In this document: positions 43,812-52,186 of the stretch, one piece after another
Numbering within the stretch: the first letter of the stretch is position 1
Layout of the letters: every line of letters starts with the position of its first letter
Assembly: GCA_945898275.1 (NCBI GenBank)
Contig: CAMDHZ010000001.1
Coordinates: forward strand, 124,001 to 188,000
Source of the DNA: Chitinophaga pinensis
GTDB lineage: Bacteria; Bacteroidota; Bacteroidia; UKL13-3
Reading direction: 5' to 3'
Length of the DNA: 64,000 nucleotides
The notes under the pieces: model-generated
Seen by the model: the letters and a program-made list of their open reading frames with translations, nothing else
What the model was told of the DNA's origin: nothing
Database searches by the model: none
Program-made: the position numbers and the translations under genes

Positions 43812-45047
43812 ATGAAAAAACTAATACTTCTTCTTTCATTAGCCTTTTCTACCCAAATAAATTTTGCTCAAACCATTGTAAGTGATTCTGCTACCATGGG
43901 CCCTGGTTATGGTAAAGACATTTTTTACAGTTTAAAAAATGGCAAAGTAGCTGAAGCCCCAAACAACAATTGGCATTTGGCTTTTAGAAGCGGATTTATA
44001 AGCGATGGTATTTTTATCAATTCAACCAATGCAACCAGAGGTTTTTTAACCAATAAAGACACAAGTGCATGGAAAACCTTAGACAGCAGCAGCGCAACTA
44101 CCGAAGTATTTAACACAGACACCAGCTGGGATATTGGCGCATTTAATAGAACTTTTGACAGCCCTTATTGCAGCTGGGGAAGCTACAATACCATTACCCA
44201 TAAAGTTACAGGAGATTCCTTATTTTTTATTAAGCAAGGCAATAATTGGATTAAACTTTGGGTGATTGAAAAAGATTATGGTAATTGGAAAATCAGAATT
44301 GGAACCCCAACTTTAGACACAACACTTACCATTCTGCATACCAATATTCGCTCAAATAATTTTGGATACGTTAACTTGCTTACTGGCACTGTAGAATACA
44401 GAGAACCAGTAGATTCAACTTGGGACTTCGTATTTACAAGATACAATTCTTTACAAGCTACTCAACAAGTATATTATCCTTCAACAGGTGTTTTAAACAA
44501 CAGAGGTGTTGTGGCAAGCAAGGTTTCAGGTGTTGACAAAGAAAATTATACCAGTTATAATTCGCACCCATTTGCAAGAAGTATCTCTACCCTTGGTGCA
44601 GATTGGAAATCTTTTGACAATGGCACCTTTCAATGGAAAATTGCAGATTCTACAATTTATTTTGTAAAGGCCAAAAATGGTGACATTTGGAAAGTATGGT
44701 TTACTGGCTTTAGTGGCTCAGGTTCTGGAAAATCATATTTCAACAAGCAAAAATTATTTACTGTAGGCTTGTTGGATCAAACTCAAAAAACCATAGCTAA
44801 ATTAGCTGTTTATCCTAACCCAACAAGCGATTTCCTGCAAGTTATTTTAGATAACCAAGAATTAAACTCTGCCACTTTACGTGTTTTAGATTTAAACGGC
44901 CGATTGGTAGCTGAACAAAACTTTAATGTTGTGAAAGGCATGCAAGAATTACAATTATCTGTTCAAAATCTTAATGAAGGAGTTTACATTGTAAATCTTG
45001 AAAGTGCTGGATACAGCGCTGTAAGCAGAATTGTAATTGCTCGTTAA
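43812..45047 (+). CDS. Secreted HmuY-like protein with T9SS sorting domain
   Basis: The start at 43812 gives a signal peptide (MKKLILLLSLAFSTQINFAQ). The main part resembles the HmuY family of haem-binding proteins: DIFYSLKNGKVAEAPNNNWHLAFRSG and STWDFVFTRYNSL, with IYFVKAKNGDIWKVWFTGF near the end. A T9SS sorting domain (VYPNPTSDFLQV ... VSRIVIAR) completes it. HmuY proteins capture haem from host or environment and give it to a TonB receptor, which is the next gene, 10 bases downstream. A family member carrying a T9SS domain would be exported by T9SS rather than lipid-anchored, unlike the lipoprotein copy at 47333. Confidence 0.8.
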   Translation: MKKLILLLSLAFSTQINFAQTIVSDSATMGPGYGKDIFYSLKNGKVAEAPNNNWHLAFRSGFISDGIFINSTNATRGFLTNKDTSAWKTLDSSSATTEVFNTDTSWDIGAFNRTFDSPYCSWGSYNTITHKVTGDSLFFIKQGNNWIKLWVIEKDYGNWKIRIGTPTLDTTLTILHTNIRSNNFGYVNLLTGTVEYREPVDSTWDFVFTRYNSLQATQQVYYPSTGVLNNRGVVASKVSGVDKENYTSYNSHPFARSISTLGADWKSFDNGTFQWKIADSTIYFVKAKNGDIWKVWFTGFSGSGSGKSYFNKQKLFTVGLLDQTQKTIAKLAVYPNPTSDFLQVILDNQELNSATLRVLDLNGRLVAEQNFNVVKGMQELQLSVQNLNEGVYIVNLESAGYSAVSRIVIAR

Positions 45048-45057
45048 GCGTTAAGAA

Positions 45058-47328
45058 TTGAAGATATTTCGAATCATTATGTTTTTATCACTTTGTGCCT
45101 TTACGCAAATAAGGGCACAAAGTGTTTTATTGGTTTTACAGAAATCTGGAAAGCCTCTTGAAGGGGCCATGGTTTATGTAAAATGCATTGAAGGCCCTTG
45201 CAAAAATAGGACAGAAATAATGTACACCGATTTGGCTGGAAAGGCACAAATACCAGCTGGCGGAACTTATGAAGTTACCGTAAAAAAAATCGGATTTGAA
45301 CTCAAAAAAATATCTTTAGCTCCAGGTTCAAATCAAACTTTGGCATTAAATGAGATGCCAAATGATTTGGAAGAGTTTGTTATCACTGGGGAATATGAGA
45401 AAACTAGCACTCAACAATCGCTTCAAAAAGTTAGAATTATCGATCAAAAAAGAATTCAAGCCCAAGGTGCCGTTAATTTAAAAGACTTGCTCGCGAATGA
45501 ACTTAATGTTCGGATTTCACAGGATAATATTCTGGGCTCTGGTTTATCCCTTCAAGGCATCTCGGGTCAAAATATAAAAATTCTTATTGATGGAGTACCA
45601 GTGGTAGGCAGAGTAAATGGCAACATAGATCTGAGCCAAATTAATCTTAACAATATCGAACGCGTTGAGATTATTGAAGGCCCAATGAGCGTTGTTTATG
45701 GAACAGATGCATTAGGAGGTGTCATAAACCTAATTAGCAAGAAACAAGGAAAAGCAAATTTCACCAGCAGTTTGCAATCCTATTATGAAAGTGTTGGACA
45801 ATACAACCTAAATACTAGTTTGGGTATGCGCAAAAATGCACATGCCATTAAACTTGGACTTGGAAGAAATTATTTTGACGGCTATACTAGCACACAATAT
45901 TACGATCAAAATATTGCCACTCCAGCAGTTGTAAAAGGTTATGAAAGATTTTATGAACGCAAACAACAATGGCTTCCTAAGGAGCAATATTTTGCTGATT
46001 TAAACTATACTTATACTTTTAAAAACGGTAATATCACCTATCAATCTGCCTATTTTGATGAAAAAGTAACTAACAAAGGCCTTCCAACTATAACAAGCTA
46101 CGATGCCTACGCCTTTGATGATTATTATGCTACCAAAAGAATTAACAACTATGTTTTTTTGAACCTAAAATTCAAAAGCAAAGCTAATCTTAATCTTATT
46201 AATGCCTATTCTTGGTTTGATAGAACTAAATCTTTATACAGAAAAGACCTAGTTACCCTTAATGAAAAACTCATTCCAGTAGAAGATGACCAAAGCAAAA
46301 TAAGTTTTAGCAATTTTAACTTTAGAGGAACCTACAGCACCAAGCAACATCAAAAGCTAAATTACCAATTAGGTTATGATATTGTTTATGAAATTGGCAG
46401 TGGCGACCGCATGTCTGGAAATCCTTCTGTAGTGGACGCTGCCACTTTTTTAAGCATGGAATTGAAACCAATTGCAAGACTAAAAATTATGCCTGCAGCA
46501 AGGCTTGCTTATAACAGCAGATTTAATGCACCACTGGTGCCTTCCTTAAATATTAAATACGACCTCTCGCCCATTTGGACACTAAGAGCATCTTATGGAA
46601 ATGGATTTAGGGCACCTTCACTAAAAGAATTAAACTTATTCTTCTTTGATTTTAACCATAGTATCCAAGGCAATCAGAACTTAAAAGCAGAAAATTCTCA
46701 TAACTTCAATATGGTTTTAAGCGGACGAAAAGCCTATACAAAACATATTATTGGCATTGAATCTTCAATTTTCTTTAATCATATTTATAACATGATTAGC
46801 TTGGCAGTGATTGATGTTAATGCTACCCCACCTTTATACACTTATGTTAATATAGATACCTATAAAACTTATGGTTTAAATGTTCAAGGAGAATTTAAAT
46901 ACAATACACTTAGCCTTGTTGGAGGATTTACTTATAGCGCCAGGTATAACATTTTAAGCAACACAATTCCAAATTTAGATGCCTATTCTTATTCGCCAGA
47001 ATTAAGATTAAACATTGGTTACTTGATTCCAAAAATAACAACACAAATAAATATTTTTGGAAAGTACAATGGCGCACTTCCTAGCTATTTCTTGAACCAA
47101 AATAATGAAGTTGAACAAGGTATAATTGACCCTTTTAGTTTATTAGATGCCAGTGCAAGTAAATCTTTTTACAAAAATAAGATAGCTTTAACGGCAGGTG
47201 CTAAAAACATATTGAACGTTACAAATCTTAATAATGCAGCTGGCGGCGGCGCTGTGCATGGCGGCGGGAATATGATGCCAGTTAGCTGGGGTATTAGTTA
47301 TTTTATTCAAATGACCTTAACATTGTAA
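45058..47328 (+). CDS. TonB-dependent outer-membrane receptor, haem type
   Basis: The 756-residue receptor starts at TTG 45058 with a signal peptide (to TQIRAQ). A carboxypeptidase-regulatory-like domain covers about residues 22-105, then the plug domain (KVRIIDQKRIQAQGAVNLKDLL, INLNNIERVEIIEGPMSVVYGTDALGGVINLI) and a 22-strand barrel. The barrel contains GFRAPSLKEL and, 20 residues later, GNQNLKAE, the FRAP and NPNL-like motifs of haem receptors. With flanking HmuY-like genes this suggests haem uptake. The C-terminus ends in alternating hydrophobic residues (GISYFIQMTLTL), typical of outer-membrane barrels. Confidence 0.88.
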   Translation: MKIFRIIMFLSLCAFTQIRAQSVLLVLQKSGKPLEGAMVYVKCIEGPCKNRTEIMYTDLAGKAQIPAGGTYEVTVKKIGFELKKISLAPGSNQTLALNEMPNDLEEFVITGEYEKTSTQQSLQKVRIIDQKRIQAQGAVNLKDLLANELNVRISQDNILGSGLSLQGISGQNIKILIDGVPVVGRVNGNIDLSQINLNNIERVEIIEGPMSVVYGTDALGGVINLISKKQGKANFTSSLQSYYESVGQYNLNTSLGMRKNAHAIKLGLGRNYFDGYTSTQYYDQNIATPAVVKGYERFYERKQQWLPKEQYFADLNYTYTFKNGNITYQSAYFDEKVTNKGLPTITSYDAYAFDDYYATKRINNYVFLNLKFKSKANLNLINAYSWFDRTKSLYRKDLVTLNEKLIPVEDDQSKISFSNFNFRGTYSTKQHQKLNYQLGYDIVYEIGSGDRMSGNPSVVDAATFLSMELKPIARLKIMPAARLAYNSRFNAPLVPSLNIKYDLSPIWTLRASYGNGFRAPSLKELNLFFFDFNHSIQGNQNLKAENSHNFNMVLSGRKAYTKHIIGIESSIFFNHIYNMISLAVIDVNATPPLYTYVNIDTYKTYGLNVQGEFKYNTLSLVGGFTYSARYNILSNTIPNLDAYSYSPELRLNIGYLIPKITTQINIFGKYNGALPSYFLNQNNEVEQGIIDPFSLLDASASKSFYKNKIALTAGAKNILNVTNLNNAAGGGAVHGGGNMMPVSWGISYFIQMTLTL

Positions 47329-47332
47329 ATAC

Positions 47333-48328
47333 TTGAAAAACTTTAAATTCAATACGAGCTTTATAGCTATTAACTTAGTAATTTTACTTAGTGCTTGTGA
47401 GAAAAAAGAAGAAGCTCTTATTCTGCCAACCTCCAAAGGTGATGTAAAAAATTATACAGTTAGACTTGGCAGAGATTATACAACGCAGTTATTTTTCACC
47501 CTAAGAGATGGCTCCATAAAAGCAAATGATTTTATGGCCTGGGACTTGGGATTTGATTGCAACCCAAATGGATATTTAGTAAAAATAAATGGCGGCAAAG
47601 AGGTTCAAGTTGCCAATACAGGCACAAAAGACTTTAGCGAAATCCCATCTCTAGCTGGCGTTGAATGGGAATATGACAACCCCGCAGGAGAATGGAAAGG
47701 CACAGCTTTCGGTGACTGGTACGATTCATTAAGTCGCAAATGCCATGGTTATGTTTATTTGATAGACCGGGGACAAACAGCAAATCCAAGATATAAAAAA
47801 CTGAAATTCTTAACAGTAAATCCTTCAGGTTATACTTTTCTATTTGCTAATTTAGACGGAAGTGATGCACATGAATATGCAGTACCTAAAATTGCAAACC
47901 GTAACTACAGCTATATTAATTTTGATGACCCCAACAAAATAATAGACTTAGAACCAGACAGAGAAAATTGGGATATTCTTTTTACAAGGTATAGACATGT
48001 GTATTACAATATGACGCCTATAACTCCATATAATGTCACCGGAGTGATGCTAAACCCAAACAAAGTTATATGTGCAAAAGACAGTACCATTGGCTTTGAA
48101 AATATTACGGCTGAAACACTTAAAGAATTTGAATTTACCAACAGAAAAGATGTTATTGGATTTGATTGGAAAAGATATGATTTCGATTTGAACCGTTATG
48201 ATGTTGTTAGAAAATATACTTATATTATTAAAGACACTAAAGGCTTTTATTACAAACTTAGGTTCATTGATTTTTATGATGAACAAGGCGTGAAAGGCGC
48301 TCCAAAATTTGAGACTCAAAGATTATAA
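47333..48328 (+). CDS. HmuY-like haem-binding lipoprotein
   Basis: The 331-residue product begins at TTG 47333 with a lipoprotein signal (NLVILLSAC), 4 bases after the receptor stop. The HmuY domain covers the whole mature part: VRLGRDYTTQLFFTLRDGSIKANDFMAWDLGFDC, WDILFTRYRHVYY and YTYIIKDTKGFYYKLRFIDFYD. HmuY proteins bind haem with His or Met ligands; which residues act here cannot be told. It is translated from the same transcript as the receptor. Confidence 0.82.
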   Translation: MKNFKFNTSFIAINLVILLSACEKKEEALILPTSKGDVKNYTVRLGRDYTTQLFFTLRDGSIKANDFMAWDLGFDCNPNGYLVKINGGKEVQVANTGTKDFSEIPSLAGVEWEYDNPAGEWKGTAFGDWYDSLSRKCHGYVYLIDRGQTANPRYKKLKFLTVNPSGYTFLFANLDGSDAHEYAVPKIANRNYSYINFDDPNKIIDLEPDRENWDILFTRYRHVYYNMTPITPYNVTGVMLNPNKVICAKDSTIGFENITAETLKEFEFTNRKDVIGFDWKRYDFDLNRYDVVRKYTYIIKDTKGFYYKLRFIDFYDEQGVKGAPKFETQRL

Positions 48329-48333
48329 CTCGT

Positions 48334-49380
48334 ATGAAAAAACTTACTCTATTAACTACAGCTTTATTTTTATTTTTCGGTTTGACCCAAGCTCAAAATG
48401 AAGAAAAACATTTAGGAAACATTAAACAAATCACCTTTGGAGGAGACAACGCAGAAGCGTATTTTAGTCCGAATGGAGATAAAATCAGCTTCCAAAGTAA
48501 CAATAAAAAATGGGGCTTAAAATGTGATCAAATTTTTTATATGAATTTGGCTGAACCAATACTAGATTCTAATGGAAAGGCTCAGATGATTAGCACAGGA
48601 AAAGGCAGAACTACTTGTAGCTACTACATGCCAAACAACAATGATATTATTTATGCTTCTACCCACATGAAGCATCAAACTTGCCCACCAGACCCAATGA
48701 GCACAGGTAGATACTTATGGGCAATTTACCCTGAGTTCGATATTTTTGTTGCAGATGAAAAAGGCAATATCAAAAAGCAAATTACCAATACCTCAGGTTA
48801 TGATGCAGAAGCAACTATAAGTCCGGATGGTAAAATGATTGTTTTTACCAGCACCCGTAATGGTGATTTGGATTTATACATTTCTGACATTGAAGGGAAC
48901 CATGTAAAACAGATTACGACAGGTTTAGGGTATGATGGTGGTGCTTTTTTTTCACCAGACAGCAAACGATTGGTATTTAGGGCAAGCCGACCAAAAACAG
49001 AGGCAGAAATCAAGGATTATAAAGACCTTTTAAAACAAGGCTTAGTTGCTCCAACCAACATGGAACTTTATACATGTAACATTGATGGAAGTGAGTTAAA
49101 ACAAATTACAAACTTAGGAAAAGCCAATTGGGCTCCATTCTTTCATCCTTCTGGCAATAAAATTATTTTTAGCAGCAACCATCATAGTGTAAAAGGATAT
49201 GATTTTCAATTATACATTATAAATGTTGACGGTACAGGTTTAGAGCGAATTACTAATAATAGTTTATTTAATGCATTTCCGATGTTTTCGCCAGACGGCT
49301 CTAAACTAATCTTCAGCAGTAACCGCAACAATGGCGGCACAAGAGATACCAATCTCTTCATTTGCGACTGGATAGATTAG
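48334..49380 (+). CDS. Secreted TolB-like beta-propeller protein
   Basis: The 348-residue product has a signal peptide (to LTQAQ) and repeated PD40-type strands: AYFSPNGDKISFQS, ATISPDGKMIVFTSTRNGDLDLYI, AFFSPDSKRLVFRAS, FFHPSGNKIIFSSNHH and PMFSPDGSKLIFSSNRN. This makes a five- or six-bladed propeller like the C-terminal domain of TolB. There is no N-terminal TolB domain. Being the fourth gene of the haem operon it may aid uptake or regulation at the envelope, which is inferred only from position. Confidence 0.85.
   Translation: MKKLTLLTTALFLFFGLTQAQNEEKHLGNIKQITFGGDNAEAYFSPNGDKISFQSNNKKWGLKCDQIFYMNLAEPILDSNGKAQMISTGKGRTTCSYYMPNNNDIIYASTHMKHQTCPPDPMSTGRYLWAIYPEFDIFVADEKGNIKKQITNTSGYDAEATISPDGKMIVFTSTRNGDLDLYISDIEGNHVKQITTGLGYDGGAFFSPDSKRLVFRASRPKTEAEIKDYKDLLKQGLVAPTNMELYTCNIDGSELKQITNLGKANWAPFFHPSGNKIIFSSNHHSVKGYDFQLYIINVDGTGLERITNNSLFNAFPMFSPDGSKLIFSSNRNNGGTRDTNLFICDWID
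48375..48388 (-). repeat. Dispersed motif variant GGGTCAAACCGAAA on the minus strand
   Basis: It lies in the signal-peptide codons (F-G-L-T-Q) of the propeller protein. Confidence 0.7.
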
Positions 49381-49387
49381 TAAAAAA

Positions 49388-49837
49388 ATGATTGACAAAA
49401 ACGAGATTTGGCATTTTGCTAAGTCCTTTCAAGAACAAAAGATGAAAGAACTTACAGATGCCATTAAAAAGGTGCAAGAAAGCGGTAATTCTGAACAAAA
49501 GAGCAGCATGGGTGATAAATATGAAACCGCTCGTGCCATGAGTCAAAATGAAATCTACATGCTTTCTAAGCAGCTTGAAGTTTTAAAAACGGAATACCAT
49601 AAATTAATAAAAGTTAATCCAGGCAAAACCTCCAATATTGGAGAATTAGGCGCTTTGGTTCAAACCGAAACCACCTTATGCTATATTGCAGCGGCTATTG
49701 GAAATTTAAGTGTAAATAACCATAAGGTTGCTATAATTTCTGATGTCTCACCTTTGGCAAAGGCCATTTTTGGAAAATCTAAAGGTGATTATATTGCTAT
49801 AGCCAACAAACAAGTAAAGATTTGCGAATTGAACTAA
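49388..49837 (+). CDS. GreA/GreB-like C-terminal domain protein
   Basis: The 149-residue protein has an N-terminal helical part with EQKSSMGDKYETARAMSQNE and a C-terminal part, NHKVAIISDVSPLAKAIFGKSKGDYI, which resembles the globular GreA/GreB domain that binds RNA polymerase near its secondary channel. Such proteins are often misnamed in Bacteroidota databases as 3-oxoacyl-ACP synthases. It follows the propeller gene by 7 bases but its role is probably unrelated to haem. Its stop overlaps the CorC-type gene by 4 bases. Confidence 0.72.
   Translation: MIDKNEIWHFAKSFQEQKMKELTDAIKKVQESGNSEQKSSMGDKYETARAMSQNEIYMLSKQLEVLKTEYHKLIKVNPGKTSNIGELGALVQTETTLCYIAAAIGNLSVNNHKVAIISDVSPLAKAIFGKSKGDYIAIANKQVKICELN
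49657..49670 (+). repeat. Dispersed motif, exact GGTTCAAACCGAAA
   Basis: Encodes V-Q-T-E in the GreA-like gene and is followed by CC. Confidence 0.85.
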
Positions 49838-51114
49838 TTGTTCTCCTCAGCATCATGGATAATTCTTAGGTGAATTGTTCCAATTTTTGCTTGGTTTATA
49901 GACTCAATTGTAATCTCGAATTTGTCTAAAATTAGCTTTTCGCCAGCAGTAGGAATGCTTTCATGGGATGAAATAATATATCCTCCAAGGGTATGATATT
50001 CGCCTTCTGGTATACCCAATTCATATTCATTGTTTAGGTAATCAATTTCTTGACGTGCAGAAAATCTGAATTCTTTCTCTCCTATGGTTTGTTCAATCAA
50101 TTCTTCCACATCATGTTCATCTTCTATTTCTCCAAAAACCTCTTCCATAATATCTTCAATAGTAATGATACCGGCTGTTCCACCTAATTCATCTACCACC
50201 AAAGCAATACTTTTTCTAGTGCGCGTAAAGCGATTCAATAAATCCATGATAGACATGGTTTCGGTTGCAATTTCAATAGAAATCAAAATGCTACGAATGT
50301 TTTCTGGCCGCTTAAACATTTCCTTTTGATGCACATATCCAATCACCTGATCTGGATTATCTTTATAAATAAGTATCTTAGATAACCCAGTTTCTACAAA
50401 CAATTGATGCAATTGGTCGATACTAGCATCAATGCTCATGCTTACTAACTCTGTTCTTGGCGTAAGACATTCACGTACCTTTATGTTACCAAAATCAAGC
50501 GCATTTCTAAATATTTCGGTGTCAACCTCAATATCTTCAGGAAGGTCTTGTTCATTAATTTGATCAATGTATTGGTCTAAATCTAATCTACTAAAAGCAG
50601 GTGTATTTTCTGTAAACTCTCCTCCTCCTAGTTTAGACAAAATTAACTTTGAAAGCCACGTGAAAAAGTGAACCACAGGCCAAAAAAGATAATAGAAAAA
50701 CATAAAAGGCACAACCAAAATTTTAAGGATACTATCTGGGTTGATGCGAAATAAAACCTTTGGCAAAAACTCTGCTGTTACTAATACAATTAAGGTTGAA
50801 ACAAGGGTCTGGATAAACAGGAGCAGAAAATGGTACTGAGTTAAGGAGGGCAAAAGGTTTAAGAAAACACCATCCAAAACTTTGGCCATGTAAATACCAT
50901 ATACCACTAAACCAATATTATTACCAATGAGGGTGGTACTTATGAATTTTGAAGGGTTGGCAATGAAAGGAGAGAGAATTCTTGCATAATAACTACCCTG
51001 TTTATTTTTAAGTTCAATGAGTAGTTTATTGGCAGAAATAAACGCGATTTCTATACCTGCGAAAAAGGCAGAAAACAAAATACTGCCTATGATAATGACG
51101 GAAGGATTGTCCAT
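49834..51114 (-). CDS. CorC/HlyC-type membrane protein with CBS domains (GldE-like possible)
   Basis: The 426-residue protein has a DUF21 (CNNM) membrane domain of three to four spans (VIIIGSILFSAFFAGIEIAFISANK; FISTTLIGNNIGLVVYGIYM), a CBS pair (VRECLTPRTELVSMSID ... SKILIYKDNPDQVIGYVHQKEMF) and a C-terminal CorC_HlyC domain with LGGTAGIITIEDIMEEVFGEIEDEHD. Family members are linked to Mg or Co efflux; the gliding protein GldE is a close relative. Because gldA, gldF and gldG lie just upstream on the same strand this may be GldE, but GldE is normally beside gldD. Confidence 0.82.
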   Translation of the reverse strand: MDNPSVIIIGSILFSAFFAGIEIAFISANKLLIELKNKQGSYYARILSPFIANPSKFISTTLIGNNIGLVVYGIYMAKVLDGVFLNLLPSLTQYHFLLLFIQTLVSTLIVLVTAEFLPKVLFRINPDSILKILVVPFMFFYYLFWPVVHFFTWLSKLILSKLGGGEFTENTPAFSRLDLDQYIDQINEQDLPEDIEVDTEIFRNALDFGNIKVRECLTPRTELVSMSIDASIDQLHQLFVETGLSKILIYKDNPDQVIGYVHQKEMFKRPENIRSILISIEIATETMSIMDLLNRFTRTRKSIALVVDELGGTAGIITIEDIMEEVFGEIEDEHDVEELIEQTIGEKEFRFSARQEIDYLNNEYELGIPEGEYHTLGGYIISSHESIPTAGEKLILDKFEITIESINQAKIGTIHLRIIHDAEENN

Positions 51115-51166
51115 TTAGGCTCGCAATTTAATCAATATTTAGGGTAAAATCCAAAGAAACCTGAGT

Positions 51167-52186
51167 CTAACGTAATTGTAAATCAGACTTTTTGACCAAA
51201 ATTCTTCTAAAGGCATATTCCTGCACAGAGGCTGCTAAATTTTGATTCCCCACTTTTGCAAAGAACTTTTCGGGGTCAATCGTCCTTTCTTTATTGTCAT
51301 CATCAAAACGATCCTTAGTTTTGTCTCCCACCAACTTTTCATATAAACTCAAATGTTGGATGTCTCCATTTATTAATTTTAAATCTATACTAACATAGGG
51401 GTTAAGGCCAAATACAGAATCTCTTTCAGCCTTTGTAAAAGCGGTTTCATCATAAAAACCTTCAGCATATAATTGTTCAAAAGCATTTAATAATAAGTTG
51501 GTTTTTAAGGTGTCGGTTTGAACCAAATTGCCTTTGCTATCTTGAATGACTCCCTTTTGTTGGGCAGTATTTGCGTTCAAAACAAAGGATTCACTTGCAT
51601 TAGATGGGTAGCGAATGGTTATTTCTTGAATGTCCTTTTTCGCCACATTAAAAATCAGCTTACTGCGCCATTTTATCTCATCAGTACTAAACCTAGGTGT
51701 TAAGAAGCCAATAAAACCAGGCTGTTGAATGATATAAGGTTGGTCTTCGCCTTCCAAAATCATGAATGTACCTTCTTTTTCAGGAGTTTCAGTGCCAATG
51801 TAAATCACTTTTAGGAGTCTTTCTCCCTCGTAAATCTCGCACTTAATACCTTTACTCCCAAGAATTCCCATTGCTGTATTATGCATAGAGGCGCTAACAG
51901 GAATTTTTACTTGCAAATCATGCAGGGTTGTTAGTAATAAGTTTATCTTGGTATGATCAACCAAAACATTTTTATTGGCAATCCAAGTGTTATCTGCGTT
52001 TCTCTCTAGTGTTAACGTTTTTCCTGCCTTATCGGCTAAAAACACGCGGGTTACTTTTGCTGTATCTTTGACAGCAAAAGCAGATGCTTCATGCTGGGAA
52101 TTAGACCAAGGTTTGCGCATTAGTAGAAAAGTGCTTATGCCAAGTAACAAAACAACAAGGAGTAAAATAAGTGTGCTTTTTTTCAT
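51167..52186 (-). CDS. DUF4340-domain protein of the gliding operon
   Basis: The 339-residue protein has an N-terminal membrane anchor ([20 protein letters not shown]) and a periplasmic domain typical of DUF4340: RVFLADKAGKTLTLERNADNTWIANKNVLVD and FLTPRFSTDEIKWRSKLIFN. It overlaps gldG by 4 bases and is the last gene of the gldA-gldF-gldG unit. Its function is unknown; fusion-like linkage to GldG in several species suggests it works with the ABC complex. Confidence 0.85.
   Translation of the reverse strand: MKKSTLILLLVVLLLGISTFLLMRKPWSNSQHEASAFAVKDTAKVTRVFLADKAGKTLTLERNADNTWIANKNVLVDHTKINLLLTTLHDLQVKIPVSASMHNTAMGILGSKGIKCEIYEGERLLKVIYIGTETPEKEGTFMILEGEDQPYIIQQPGFIGFLTPRFSTDEIKWRSKLIFNVAKKDIQEITIRYPSNASESFVLNANTAQQKGVIQDSKGNLVQTDTLKTNLLLNAFEQLYAEGFYDETAFTKAERDSVFGLNPYVSIDLKLINGDIQHLSLYEKLVGDKTKDRFDDDNKERTIDPEKFFAKVGNQNLAASVQEYAFRRILVKKSDLQLR
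51516..51525 (-). repeat. Dispersed motif core GGTTCAAACC on the minus strand
   Basis: Core copy followed by GACA, in the DUF4340 gene. Confidence 0.5.

Noticed and set aside
49388-49837. Annotation as a 3-oxoacyl-ACP synthase.
   Set aside because: There is no thiolase-fold or catalytic Cys; the C-terminal part resembles a GreA/GreB domain.
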